In this document: piece by piece, positions 1 through 5,585 of the stretch
Position numbering within the stretch: the first letter of the stretch is position 1
How the letters are laid out: each line of letters opens with the position of its first letter
Source: Nitriliruptorales bacterium
Lineage (GTDB): Bacteria; Actinomycetota; Nitriliruptoria; Euzebyales; Egibacteraceae
DNA: 6,860 nt
NCBI GenBank assembly: GCA_007126835.1
Contig: SLAO01000182.1
Coordinates: forward strand, 1-6,860
Reading direction: 5' to 3'
Notes under the pieces: model-generated
What the model was told of the DNA's origin: nothing
The model's database searches: none
What the model saw: the letters and a program-made list of their open reading frames with translations, nothing else
Program-made: the position numbers and the translations under genes

Positions 1-4
1 GACC

Positions 5-232
5 ATGAGCCCCGTGTCCGGGCTGCTGGCAGCCCTCGACGGGGCCCGCAGCGCCGCGCGGCTCCGGCAGACTGCCGGGGACCTGGCCGCTTCGGCCGAC
101 GACCCCCGCGTGACGTTCGCATGCCGGGCGGTCGCGGCCAGGGCGGACCGGCGCCTGCGTACAGCCAACCGGCGGGCGAGGCGGCGCTGGCTCGCGCTGG
201 ACGCTCGTGCCCTCGCGGGGCCCGCGGCGTGA
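5..232 (+). CDS. Small Arg-rich hypothetical protein, possibly 5'-truncated
   Basis: The reading frame from the ATG at 5 gives 75 residues ending in TGA. I do not recognise the family. The product has 15 Arg, no Lys and no Glu, with a very basic run at about residues 49-61 and a hydrophobic tail, so it should be strongly cationic. Residues 6-31 look helical and Ala/Leu-rich; no signal peptide or metal motif is visible, and the only Cys is residue 40. Roughly nine in ten codons end in G or C, which supports real coding. Only four bases precede the ATG, so no ribosome binding site can be judged and the gene may begin outside the window. It converges on fabI with a 27-nt gap that holds no obvious terminator. 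Confidence 0.5.
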   Translation: MSPVSGLLAALDGARSAARLRQTAGDLAASADDPRVTFACRAVAARADRRLRTANRRARRRWLALDARALAGPAA

Positions 233-259
233 GCAGACGTCCGCGCCCGGCCGTCCGCG

Positions 260-1045
260 CTACTCCGTGCGGATGTCCCCGCCCATAGCGTGCGTGCCGC
301 CGTCGCAGTGGATGATCTCGCCGGTGACGGCGGGCATCCAGTCCGACAGCAGGCAGCAGACCACCCTGGCCACCGGCTCGGGGTCGCTGAAATCCCAGCC
401 GAGCGGGGCGCGACGGTGCCACCCTGCGAAGGCGTCGAAGCCCTGGATCGACTTTGCCGCCACCGTCTTGAGCGGCCCCGCCGCCACGAGGTTCACCCGG
501 GTCTGCTGCTGTGCTCCTAAGTCGCGCGCCAGGTACCGGCAGGCGGACTCCAGCCCGGCCTTGGCCACGCCCATCCAGTCGTAGGCAGGCCAGGCCACCT
601 GCGCGTCGAAGTCCAGGCCCACGATCGACCCACCGCCGGCCTTGGCCAGCAGCGGTGCGGTCGCTCGTGCCAGCGCCGGCAGCGAGTAGGTCGAGATCTG
701 CAGCGCGGTGGCGACGTCCTCCCACGGCGCGTCCAGAAACCCCCCGTCAAGCGTGGATGGCGGCGCGAACCCGATCGCATGGACGACCCCGTCGAGCGCG
801 CCCCATCGAGCGTCGAGCTCGCCCGACAGCCGCTCGAAGTGCTCGGGGACGCTGACGTCGAGCTCGAGGACGTCGGGCGGGTCCGGCAGCCGGCCCGCGA
901 CGCGCTCGGTGATGCGCAGACCGCGGCCGAACCCCGTCAGGACGACCTCGGCGCCCTGCTCCTGGGCGTGGCGGGCGACGCCGAACGCGATCGACGCCTC
1001 GGTCAGCACGCCCGTGACGAGCAGGCGCTTGCCTTCTAGCAGCAC
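260..1045 (-). CDS. fabI: Enoyl-[acyl-carrier-protein] reductase (NADH), InhA/FabI-like
   Basis: This cytosolic short-chain dehydrogenase reduces trans-2-enoyl-ACP to acyl-ACP, the last step of each FAS II cycle. The product is 261 residues. I see the nucleotide-binding start (LVTGV, residues 9-13, then SIAFGVA, 18-24), the HAIGF segment at 89-93, the catalytic Tyr155-x6-Lys162 pair within AYDWMGVAK, VAAGPLKT at 187-194, and a C-terminal LLSDWMPAVTGEIIHCDGG-type end. These match mycobacterial InhA closely (Tyr158/Lys165 there). The open frame extends back to 1150, but the GTG at 1045 is chosen because AGGAGG lies 6 nt upstream and InhA begins at the same place. Two oddities are Ala90 where InhA has Ser94, and a substrate loop about 11 residues shorter than InhA's. 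It is the last gene of the fab unit, 132 nt after fabF. Enoyl reductase identity is firm; calling it fabI rather than inhA is a naming choice. Confidence 0.95.
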   Translation of the reverse strand: MLLEGKRLLVTGVLTEASIAFGVARHAQEQGAEVVLTGFGRGLRITERVAGRLPDPPDVLELDVSVPEHFERLSGELDARWGALDGVVHAIGFAPPSTLDGGFLDAPWEDVATALQISTYSLPALARATAPLLAKAGGGSIVGLDFDAQVAWPAYDWMGVAKAGLESACRYLARDLGAQQQTRVNLVAAGPLKTVAAKSIQGFDAFAGWHRRAPLGWDFSDPEPVARVVCCLLSDWMPAVTGEIIHCDGGTHAMGGDIRTE

Positions 1046-1051
1046 GCGATG

Positions 1052-1057
1052 CCTCCT
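1052..1057 (-). promoter_or_regulatory. Ribosome binding site of fabI
   Basis: AGGAGG on the minus strand ends 6 nt before the GTG at 1045. It is a full Shine-Dalgarno match and decides the start of fabI against the longer open frame that reaches 1150. Confidence 0.85.
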
Positions 1058-1060
1058 AGT

Positions 1061-1082
1061 GTGCGTGGGGGTGCGTGGGGGT
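1061..1082. repeat. Tandem repeat, 10-bp unit, in the fabI leader
   Basis: The unit GTGCGTGGGG (plus strand) occurs twice head to tail at 1061-1080 and two further bases keep the period. In the fabI transcript it reads as a C-rich tract just upstream of the Shine-Dalgarno site, probably unstructured. No function can be assigned. Confidence 0.6.
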
Positions 1083-1119
1083 CCCAGACGGTACCCCCGC
1101 GGGGCCTGCGCGCGCGAAC

Positions 1120-1144
1120 GGGCACCGCTGGGGCCGCGGCACCC
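1120..1144 (-). other. Intercistronic hairpin between fabF and fabI
   Basis: In the minus-strand RNA a 9-bp stem can form (7 Watson-Crick pairs plus two adjacent G-U pairs) around a 7-nt loop. On the plus strand the same two positions would be A-C mismatches, so the fold is much better in the coding direction. It begins 33 nt after the fabF stop. No U-tract follows, so it is not a classical intrinsic terminator. It could be an attenuating or processing structure, or chance in GC-rich DNA. Confidence 0.35.
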
Positions 1145-1177
1145 GGCCACGCGGTCATCGCGCGCAGCCGCGAGCCG

Positions 1178-2401
1178 CTACGGGGCGGTCAGCACCAGCA
1201 CCGCGTTTTGGCCCCCGAAGCCGAACGAGTTCGACATCGCCACCTCGACGCGTTGCTCACGCGGCGCCTTCGAGACGACGTCGAGACCGATCTCGGGGTC
1301 CTGCGATTCGAGGTTGGCCGTCGGCGGGACCAGGCCATGCTGGATCGTCAACGCGCTGAACGCCGCTTCGATCGCGCCTGCCGCGCCGAGGGAGTGCCCG
1401 GTGACGCCCTTGGTCGACGTGACGCTGAACTCCCCGCCGCAGACCCGTTGCAGCGTGCGAGCCTCGGACACGTCGTTGAGCGGCGTCGACGTCCCGTGGG
1501 CGTTGACGTGGTCGACGTCGTCGGGCCCCACCCCGGCGTCGGCGAGCGCCGCCCGGATCGCGCGTTCGGCACCGCCACCCTCGGGGTCGGGGGCGGTGAT
1601 GTGGTGACCGTCGGCGCTGGCGCCGTACCCGGCGACCATCGCTCGTCGGTGCGCTCCCCTCGCCCGGGCGTCCTCGTCGCGTTCGAGCACGACGATGCCG
1701 CAGGCCTCGGCGGCCACGAACCCGTCGCGGTCGACGTCGAAGGGCCGGGACGCGATCTCGGGCTCGTCCAAGCGAGTCGACAGCGCCCCCATCTGGGCGA
1801 AACCGGTGATCGACAGCGGGGTCAGCCCGGCCTCCGTGCCCCCGGCCAGCACCACGTCGCAGGCCCCTGATCGCAGCAGGTCCCGCGCGGTGCCGATGGC
1901 GGTGGCGCCCGAAGCGCACGCCGTGGCCGTCACGAGGTTCGGCCCGGTGCAGCCCATGTCCATGGCGACCTGGCCGGCCACCATGTTCGGGATCAGCATC
2001 GGGATGAGCATGGCGCTGACCCGTTCGGGGCCCTGCTCGAGCATACGCTGATGCTGAGTCTCCCAAGTCAGGGTTCCGCCCAGCCCACAACCGATCACCA
2101 CACCGACCCGCGGTCCGTCCCAGGTCTCGGGGTCGAGCCCGGCGTCGGTGACGGCCTGGCGCGCAGTCCAGGACGCGTACTGCACGAACGGGTCGAGCCG
2201 GCGCGCAGCCTTGCGACCCAGCATCTGGGTCGCGTCGAACCCGGGGATCCGGCACGAGATGTCGACCGGCAGTCCCTCCAGGTTCGGGTCGGTTGACGCG
2301 GGCGACACGCCCGCGAGGAGACCCTCCCAGCTCGAATCGACGCCAAGCCCTGCGGGGGTCGCGAGGCCAAGGCCAGTGATGGCGACGTGCGATGTGCTCA
2401 C
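1178..2401 (-). CDS. fabF: 3-oxoacyl-ACP synthase II (KAS II)
   Basis: This cytosolic condensing enzyme extends acyl-ACP by two carbons with malonyl-ACP. The product is 407 residues, the usual FabF length. The KAS catalytic set is complete: nucleophile Cys162 in TATACASGA, His302 in NAHGTSTPLND, Lys331 in STKGVTGHSLG and His336 in the same segment, with the Gly-rich SNSFGFGGQN near the C-terminus that carries the gating Phe. The start is the GTG at 2401, which overlaps the acpP stop as GTGA, with AAGGG about 9 nt upstream; this arrangement suggests translational coupling to acpP. FabB (KAS I) or a chain-length-specialised mycobacterial KasA/KasB is possible on fold alone, but position after acpP and ordinary length favour FabF. 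No damaged or missing key residue was seen. Confidence 0.96.
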   Translation of the reverse strand: MSTSHVAITGLGLATPAGLGVDSSWEGLLAGVSPASTDPNLEGLPVDISCRIPGFDATQMLGRKAARRLDPFVQYASWTARQAVTDAGLDPETWDGPRVGVVIGCGLGGTLTWETQHQRMLEQGPERVSAMLIPMLIPNMVAGQVAMDMGCTGPNLVTATACASGATAIGTARDLLRSGACDVVLAGGTEAGLTPLSITGFAQMGALSTRLDEPEIASRPFDVDRDGFVAAEACGIVVLERDEDARARGAHRRAMVAGYGASADGHHITAPDPEGGGAERAIRAALADAGVGPDDVDHVNAHGTSTPLNDVSEARTLQRVCGGEFSVTSTKGVTGHSLGAAGAIEAAFSALTIQHGLVPPTANLESQDPEIGLDVVSKAPREQRVEVAMSNSFGFGGQNAVLVLTAP

Positions 2402-2637
2402 GCGGATGCGCCCTTTTCCTCGAGTAGCTTCACGGTGTCCGACAGCGTCTCAAGCTGCTCGGCCTCCTCGTCGGAGATGCGGACGCCAAGCTCCTCCTCG
2501 GCGGCCAACGCGAACTCGACGAGATCGAGGCTGTCGAGGTCGAGGTCTTCGAACGACGCCTCGGGCGTCACCTCGCTCTCCTCGACGCCGAACTTGTCGA
2601 CGAGTACGCCCTTTACCTTCTCGTAGATCGGGTTCAT
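2398..2637 (-). CDS. acpP: Acyl carrier protein
   Basis: This 79-residue acidic protein carries the growing fatty acyl chain on a 4'-phosphopantetheine arm in the cytosol. The attachment residue is Ser36 in the DLDSLDLVEF motif at the start of helix II. The recognition helix that follows (VEFALAAEEELGVRISDEEAE, about 40-60) is rich in Glu, as expected for docking to FabF, FabH and FabI. Length and layout are those of FAS II AcpP rather than a polyketide carrier domain, and the place between fabH and fabF supports this. The start is an ATG. AGGAGG lies 10 nt upstream (2648-2653), slightly far, and a GGAG 3 nt upstream is too close, so the first is preferred. It shares 4 nt with fabF and follows fabH by 70 nt. 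Confidence 0.97.
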   Translation of the reverse strand: MNPIYEKVKGVLVDKFGVEESEVTPEASFEDLDLDSLDLVEFALAAEEELGVRISDEEAEQLETLSDTVKLLEEKGASA

Positions 2638-2682
2638 GCGCTCCGCGCCTCCTGGTCGTCGTGTAAGTCGAACGTGGCGTGC

Positions 2683-2708
2683 GCCCGGCAGCCTACGCGC
2701 CGTCGGGC
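2683..2708 (-). other. Hairpin immediately after the fabH stop
   Basis: The minus-strand RNA can form 10-bp arms with one A-C mismatch and one G-U pair around a 6-nt loop; the outermost base belongs to the fabH TAG stop. No U-tract follows, so readthrough into acpP is expected. It could adjust the fabH:acpP ratio by processing or partial termination, but that is only inference. Confidence 0.3.
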
Positions 2709-3688
2709 TATCCGGGGGGTAGGGACGGCCAGCGCACCACGGTAGATCCCCAGGTCATACCGGCGCCGAACGCGGTCAGCAGCACTTGCTCACCGGGTTC
2801 GAGGTCGGCGTCGGCCAGCGCCAGCGGGATCGACGCCGCCGAGGTGTTGCCGTAGCGGGCGACGTTGACAAAGCGCCGCTCGGGCGCCACTCCGAGCCGA
2901 TCGGCCACGGCGTCGAGGATCCGAGCGTTTGCTTGGTGGCCCACCAGTCGGTCCACGTCGGCGACGGTCAGCCCTGCCCGGTCGAGCACCTTCTGCGAGG
3001 AGGCCACCATCCGGCGCACCGCCTGGCGGTAGACCTCGCGGCCGTCCATCTGCAGGAACGTGTCGCGTGCAGCGATCGCGTCCGGGTCGGCAGGTCGACG
3101 CGAGCCCCCCGCCGGCACGCACAGCAGATCCGACGCGTCACCGTCGCTGCCCAGGTCGAACGGACCCACGGCTCCTTGGTCCCCCTCGGCGCCGCGGCTC
3201 AGGAGCACCGCTCCCGCACCGTCGCCGAAGAGCACCGCGGTGCTGCGGTCGGAGAAGTCGGTGATGCGCGACATCGTCTCCGCGCCAACGAGCAGCACGC
3301 GATCGGCGATGTCACCGGCGATCAACCCAGCGGCGACCGCCAGCCCGTAGACGAAGCCGGTGCATGCGGCGTTGACGTCAAAGGCGTTGACGGTGCCAAG
3401 ACCCAGCCGGGCAGCGACCTCTGGCCCGACACCTGGCAGCGACCGATCCGGTGTGCTCGTGGCGATCACCACGGCGTCGGCCTGTTCCCCGGCGGCCTTC
3501 AGCGCCTCCGCGCCCGCCTCGACCGCGAGGTCAGCCGTCGCGGTTCCCACCTCCGCGATGCGCCGCTCGGCGATGCCGGTGCGGGTGCGGACCCATTCGT
3601 CCGTCGTGTCCAACGTCGCGGCCAGCTCGGCGTTGGTGACGACCCGGTCGGGCACGGCGGTGCCGAGCCCGCGGATGACGGCGCTCAT
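2708..3688 (-). CDS. fabH: 3-oxoacyl-ACP synthase III (KAS III)
   Basis: FabH starts fatty acid synthesis by condensing an acyl-CoA primer with malonyl-ACP in the cytosol. The product from the ATG at 3688 has 326 residues. The Cys-His-Asn triad is present: Cys109 in NAACTGFVYGL, His251 in VGHQANARI, Asn281 in RYGNTSAASIPLAL. The N-terminal TTDEWVRTRTGI motif and the C-terminal LLTAFGAGMTWGSTVVRW are typical of the family. GAGG lies 7 nt before this ATG, so it is preferred to a TTG at 3703. By-eye alignment puts Leu84 where E. coli FabH has Phe87, the residue limiting primer size. It is the first enzyme gene of the fab unit; fabD, often next to it in actinobacteria, is absent. A four-base ATGA overlap ties its start to a possible leader ORF. 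Confidence 0.96.
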   Translation of the reverse strand: MSAVIRGLGTAVPDRVVTNAELAATLDTTDEWVRTRTGIAERRIAEVGTATADLAVEAGAEALKAAGEQADAVVIATSTPDRSLPGVGPEVAARLGLGTVNAFDVNAACTGFVYGLAVAAGLIAGDIADRVLLVGAETMSRITDFSDRSTAVLFGDGAGAVLLSRGAEGDQGAVGPFDLGSDGDASDLLCVPAGGSRRPADPDAIAARDTFLQMDGREVYRQAVRRMVASSQKVLDRAGLTVADVDRLVGHQANARILDAVADRLGVAPERRFVNVARYGNTSAASIPLALADADLEPGEQVLLTAFGAGMTWGSTVVRWPSLPPG

Positions 3689-3768
3689 GCGGCGGCCTCG
3701 CAACCGGGTGCGCGTGCCCCTGCGGGGGCACCGGCACGTACCATGAGGAGGGCCGGATCATCGGGCAT
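3685..3768 (-). CDS. Possible 27-residue leader ORF coupled to fabH
   Basis: An ATG at 3768 opens a 27-codon frame (beginning MPDDPALLMV) whose TGA stop overlaps the fabH ATG as ATGA. GAGGTG, a strong Shine-Dalgarno match, lies 5 nt upstream of this ATG at 3774-3779. The peptide is rich in Ala, Pro and Gly and resembles no family I know. Only about 16 of 26 codons after the start end in G or C, lower than the neighbouring genes, so selection on the peptide sequence is doubtful. Its likeliest role, if translated, is to deliver ribosomes to fabH and to open the hairpin at 3714-3731 that it spans. It could also be a chance frame. Confidence 0.35.
   Translation of the reverse strand: MPDDPALLMVRAGAPAGARAPGCEAAA
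3714..3731 (-). other. Hairpin in the fabH leader
   Basis: GTGCCCC and GGGGCAC form a perfect 7-bp GC-rich stem around a 4-nt loop, ending 14 nt before the fabH Shine-Dalgarno site and lying inside the possible leader ORF. It might influence fabH translation. There is no U-tract, so it is not a terminator. Confidence 0.4.
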
Positions 3769-3782
3769 GCAAGCACCTCGAA

Positions 3783-3800
3783 ACTGGCGCGACTGGCGCG
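3783..3800. repeat. Tandem 9-bp repeat in the fab 5' leader
   Basis: ACTGGCGCG (plus strand) occurs twice head to tail. It lies between the predicted fab promoter and the leader ORF. No role can be assigned. Confidence 0.5.
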
Positions 3801-3834
3801 GGTGAACGCGGGCAAGGTGGCAGGGCGTGAGGCA

Positions 3835-3862
3835 ACCCTACTGACACTGACATCAATGTCAA
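3835..3862 (-). promoter_or_regulatory. Putative promoter of the fabH-acpP-fabF-fabI unit
   Basis: On the minus strand a perfect -35 hexamer TTGACA (3862-3857) is followed after 16 nt by TAGGGT (3840-3835), which keeps the TA....T core of a -10 box. Transcription would start near 3828, giving a leader of about 140 nt before fabH. It sits in a locally AT-richer stretch of the divergent intergenic region and points at the fab genes. The -10 is imperfect. Confidence 0.55.
3848..3861. promoter_or_regulatory. Operator-like inverted repeat over the fab -35 box
   Basis: TGACAT-CA-ATGTCA is a perfect 6-bp inverted repeat with a 2-bp centre, and a further TGACAC abuts it on the left (3842-3847). The right arm lies within the TTGACA box, so a bound protein would block the promoter or contact polymerase. 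Type II fatty-acid operons are often under dedicated regulators (for example MabR in mycobacteria, FasR in Streptomyces), but I cannot match this site to a known box. Confidence 0.4.
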
Positions 3863-4101
3863 CCATCCCGGCCCGCCGGCGGCCGCCTCCGCGGTGATTC
3901 TGCTCCGCGCGCCTGCCCGGCTGGACACCCTCGACGAGCCCGCCCGACACCTCCCGGGTCCGGACCGCGTGTGGGCGTTCTCTCCATGACCCCGAGGGGT
4001 GAACGTGCACCGACACTCGAAACGGGGACGCTGACCGGTCCGAGGGCATGACCTTTTCGAGAACTGGGGGCGCACGGTCGGGCCCGGGTCGGCGGCACGG
4101 C
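3863..4101. other. Divergent intergenic stretch with no recognisable gene
   Basis: This is the rest of the gap between fabH and the dipeptidase gene. Frames that cross it on the minus strand run antisense into neighbouring genes and resemble no protein. It contains a perfect inverted repeat ACCCC-GA-GGGGT at 3989-4000 of unknown role. I see no tRNA, small-RNA terminator or riboswitch. Confidence 0.5.
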
Positions 4102-4107
4102 TACCAT
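4102..4107 (+). promoter_or_regulatory. Possible -10 element for the dipeptidase gene
   Basis: TACCAT keeps the TA....T core and lies 44 nt before the ATG at 4152, which would give a leader of roughly 35-40 nt. No convincing -35 hexamer precedes it, which is not unusual in high-GC actinobacteria but makes the call weak. Confidence 0.3.
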
Positions 4108-4151
4108 CGCACGCCAGTGCCCACACTCGCCCCCGCCCCAAGGACGCCTTG

Positions 4152-5585
4152 ATGACCCCCGCACAGCTGGCTGCCGAGCTGACCGACGTCAGCGAGGCGC
4201 TCACCAACCGGATGGGAACCCACCGGGTCGACCTCGAGAACCTCGTGCGCATCCCGAGCGTCAGCGCCCCGGGCTTCGACCCAGCCGAGGTGCGACGCAG
4301 CGCCGAGGCGGTGGCCGACCTGCTGCGCAATCGCCGGTTTTCGCGGGTGCAGCTACTGGAGGTCGACGGCGCGCATCCCGCGGTGTACGGCGAGCGACTC
4401 GACGCAGGCCCCCACGCGCCCACGGTGTTGTGCTACGCCCACCACGACGTGCAGCCACCCGGCGACGCCGCCGCCTGGCAGTCGCCCCCGTTCTCCCCCA
4501 CCGAACGCGACGGCCGCCTGTACGGCCGGGGCACTGCTGACGACAAAGGCGGTGTCGTGTGCCTGGTCGCCGCAGTCGACGCGTGGCTGGCGGCCAGGGG
4601 CGCGCCCCCGGTCAACGTCAAGGTGTTCGTCGAAGGCGAGGAGGAGACGGGCAGCCCGAACCTCCAGGCGTTCCTGACGACGCACCGCAGCCTGCTCGAC
4701 GCCGACGTCGTGGTGCTGTGCGACGCGGCGAACTGGCAACCCGGGGTCGGCACGCTGACTTACCTGCTGCGCGGCCTGGTCGACGCCGAGGTCACGCTGC
4801 GCGCCACCGACCACGCGCTGCACTCGGGCATGTACGGCGGGCCGGTGCCCGACCCGGTGACCGGCCTCGCCAAGCTGCTCGGCGGACTGGTGGACGACCA
4901 CGGCGAGGTCGCTGTGCCAGGCTTCAGCGACGACGTGCGCGAACCCACCGCGGCTGAGCGCCAGCGCATCGCCGCTCTCGACTTCGACGAGGACGCGTTT
5001 CGTGCCGACGCCGGCCTCCGCGACGGGGTGCCGCTGGCCGGCGATCCCGCACGCCACCCCCTCGAGCGCCTGTGGAACCGTCCAGCGCTGGCCACGATCG
5101 GGATCGACGCGCCGTCCGTGGCGGCCTCGTCGAACACGTTGCAGCCGGAGGCGCGAGCCCGGGTCAGCGCCCGCCTGGCGCCGGGCCAGGACCCCAAGCG
5201 CGCTTTGGATCTGCTGTGCCACCACCTCGCGACCCAGGCGCCGTGGGGCCTGGAAGCCGATGTGGTTCCCGGCGCGGCTGCTCCGGCGTTCGTGGCCGAT
5301 CCCGGGCATCAGGCGTTCGAAGCGGCGGAGGTGGCCTTGGAAGCGGCCTACGGCAGACCTGCCGCGATCGCCGGGGTGGGCGGGTCGATCCCGTTCGTGG
5401 ACGCGATCGTCAACGCCTGCGCCGCCGCGGACGGCACGCCGGCTCCCGCGCTGCTGACGGCGGTCGCCGACCCCGATACCCGCGCCCACGGCATCGACGA
5501 ATCGATGCCGCTCGACGACTGGCACCGAGCGTGCCTGGCCCACGCCTACCTGCTGGGCTCCTTGGCCAGGACCGAGTTGTCGTGA
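4152..5585 (+). CDS. M20-family metallodipeptidase (CNDP/DUG1-like)
   Basis: This is a probable cytosolic two-metal hydrolase that cleaves dipeptides or related small amide substrates; the substrate is not deducible. The product has 477 residues, standard for the dipeptidase branch. All metal and catalytic residues are visible: His97 and Asp99 in AHHDVQP, bridging Asp130 in GRGTADDKGG, catalytic Glu164 and metal Glu165 in EGEEETGSP, Asp191 in VLCDAANW, and His446 in AHGIDESMP. His224 in LHSGMYGGPVPDP marks the lid domain and is the residue that reaches the partner subunit's active site in CNDP-type dimers. GVGGSIPF at 408-415 is also typical. The ATG at 4152 is chosen over the adjoining TTG because AAGGA lies 7 nt upstream. 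No signal peptide is seen. It is transcribed away from fabH and overlaps the next gene by 4 nt. Confidence 0.93.
   Translation: MTPAQLAAELTDVSEALTNRMGTHRVDLENLVRIPSVSAPGFDPAEVRRSAEAVADLLRNRRFSRVQLLEVDGAHPAVYGERLDAGPHAPTVLCYAHHDVQPPGDAAAWQSPPFSPTERDGRLYGRGTADDKGGVVCLVAAVDAWLAARGAPPVNVKVFVEGEEETGSPNLQAFLTTHRSLLDADVVVLCDAANWQPGVGTLTYLLRGLVDAEVTLRATDHALHSGMYGGPVPDPVTGLAKLLGGLVDDHGEVAVPGFSDDVREPTAAERQRIAALDFDEDAFRADAGLRDGVPLAGDPARHPLERLWNRPALATIGIDAPSVAASSNTLQPEARARVSARLAPGQDPKRALDLLCHHLATQAPWGLEADVVPGAAAPAFVADPGHQAFEAAEVALEAAYGRPAAIAGVGGSIPFVDAIVNACAAADGTPAPALLTAVADPDTRAHGIDESMPLDDWHRACLAHAYLLGSLARTELS

Noticed and set aside
1095..1104. Palindrome CCCCGCGGGG in the fabF-fabI gap
   Set aside because: It has no loop, is only 10 bp, and such GC palindromes are common in this composition.
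1046..1150. N-terminal extension of FabI by 35 residues
   Set aside because: The extension is Arg/Pro-rich and absent from InhA-type proteins, while a perfect ribosome site precedes the internal GTG at 1045.
708..1607. Plus-strand frame of 299 codons across fabI and fabF
   Set aside because: It is antisense to two confirmed genes and Ser/Arg/Pro-rich without motifs; a compositional shadow.
3725..3737. 13-bp sequence GGGGCACCGGCAC shared with 6760-6772, both upstream of minus-strand genes
   Set aside because: A match of this length within a 6.9-kb GC-rich window is expected by chance, and the surrounding bases do not agree.
2786..3805. Long plus-strand open frame (339 codons) opposite fabH
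   Set aside because: It lies antisense to a gene with a full catalytic triad; its translation is low-complexity Arg/Gly/His-rich and resembles no protein. Such antisense frames are expected in GC-rich genes.
3758..4423. Minus-strand frame of 221 codons crossing the divergent intergenic region
   Set aside because: It overlaps the dipeptidase start and the predicted fab promoter, has biased low-complexity composition and no recognisable domain.
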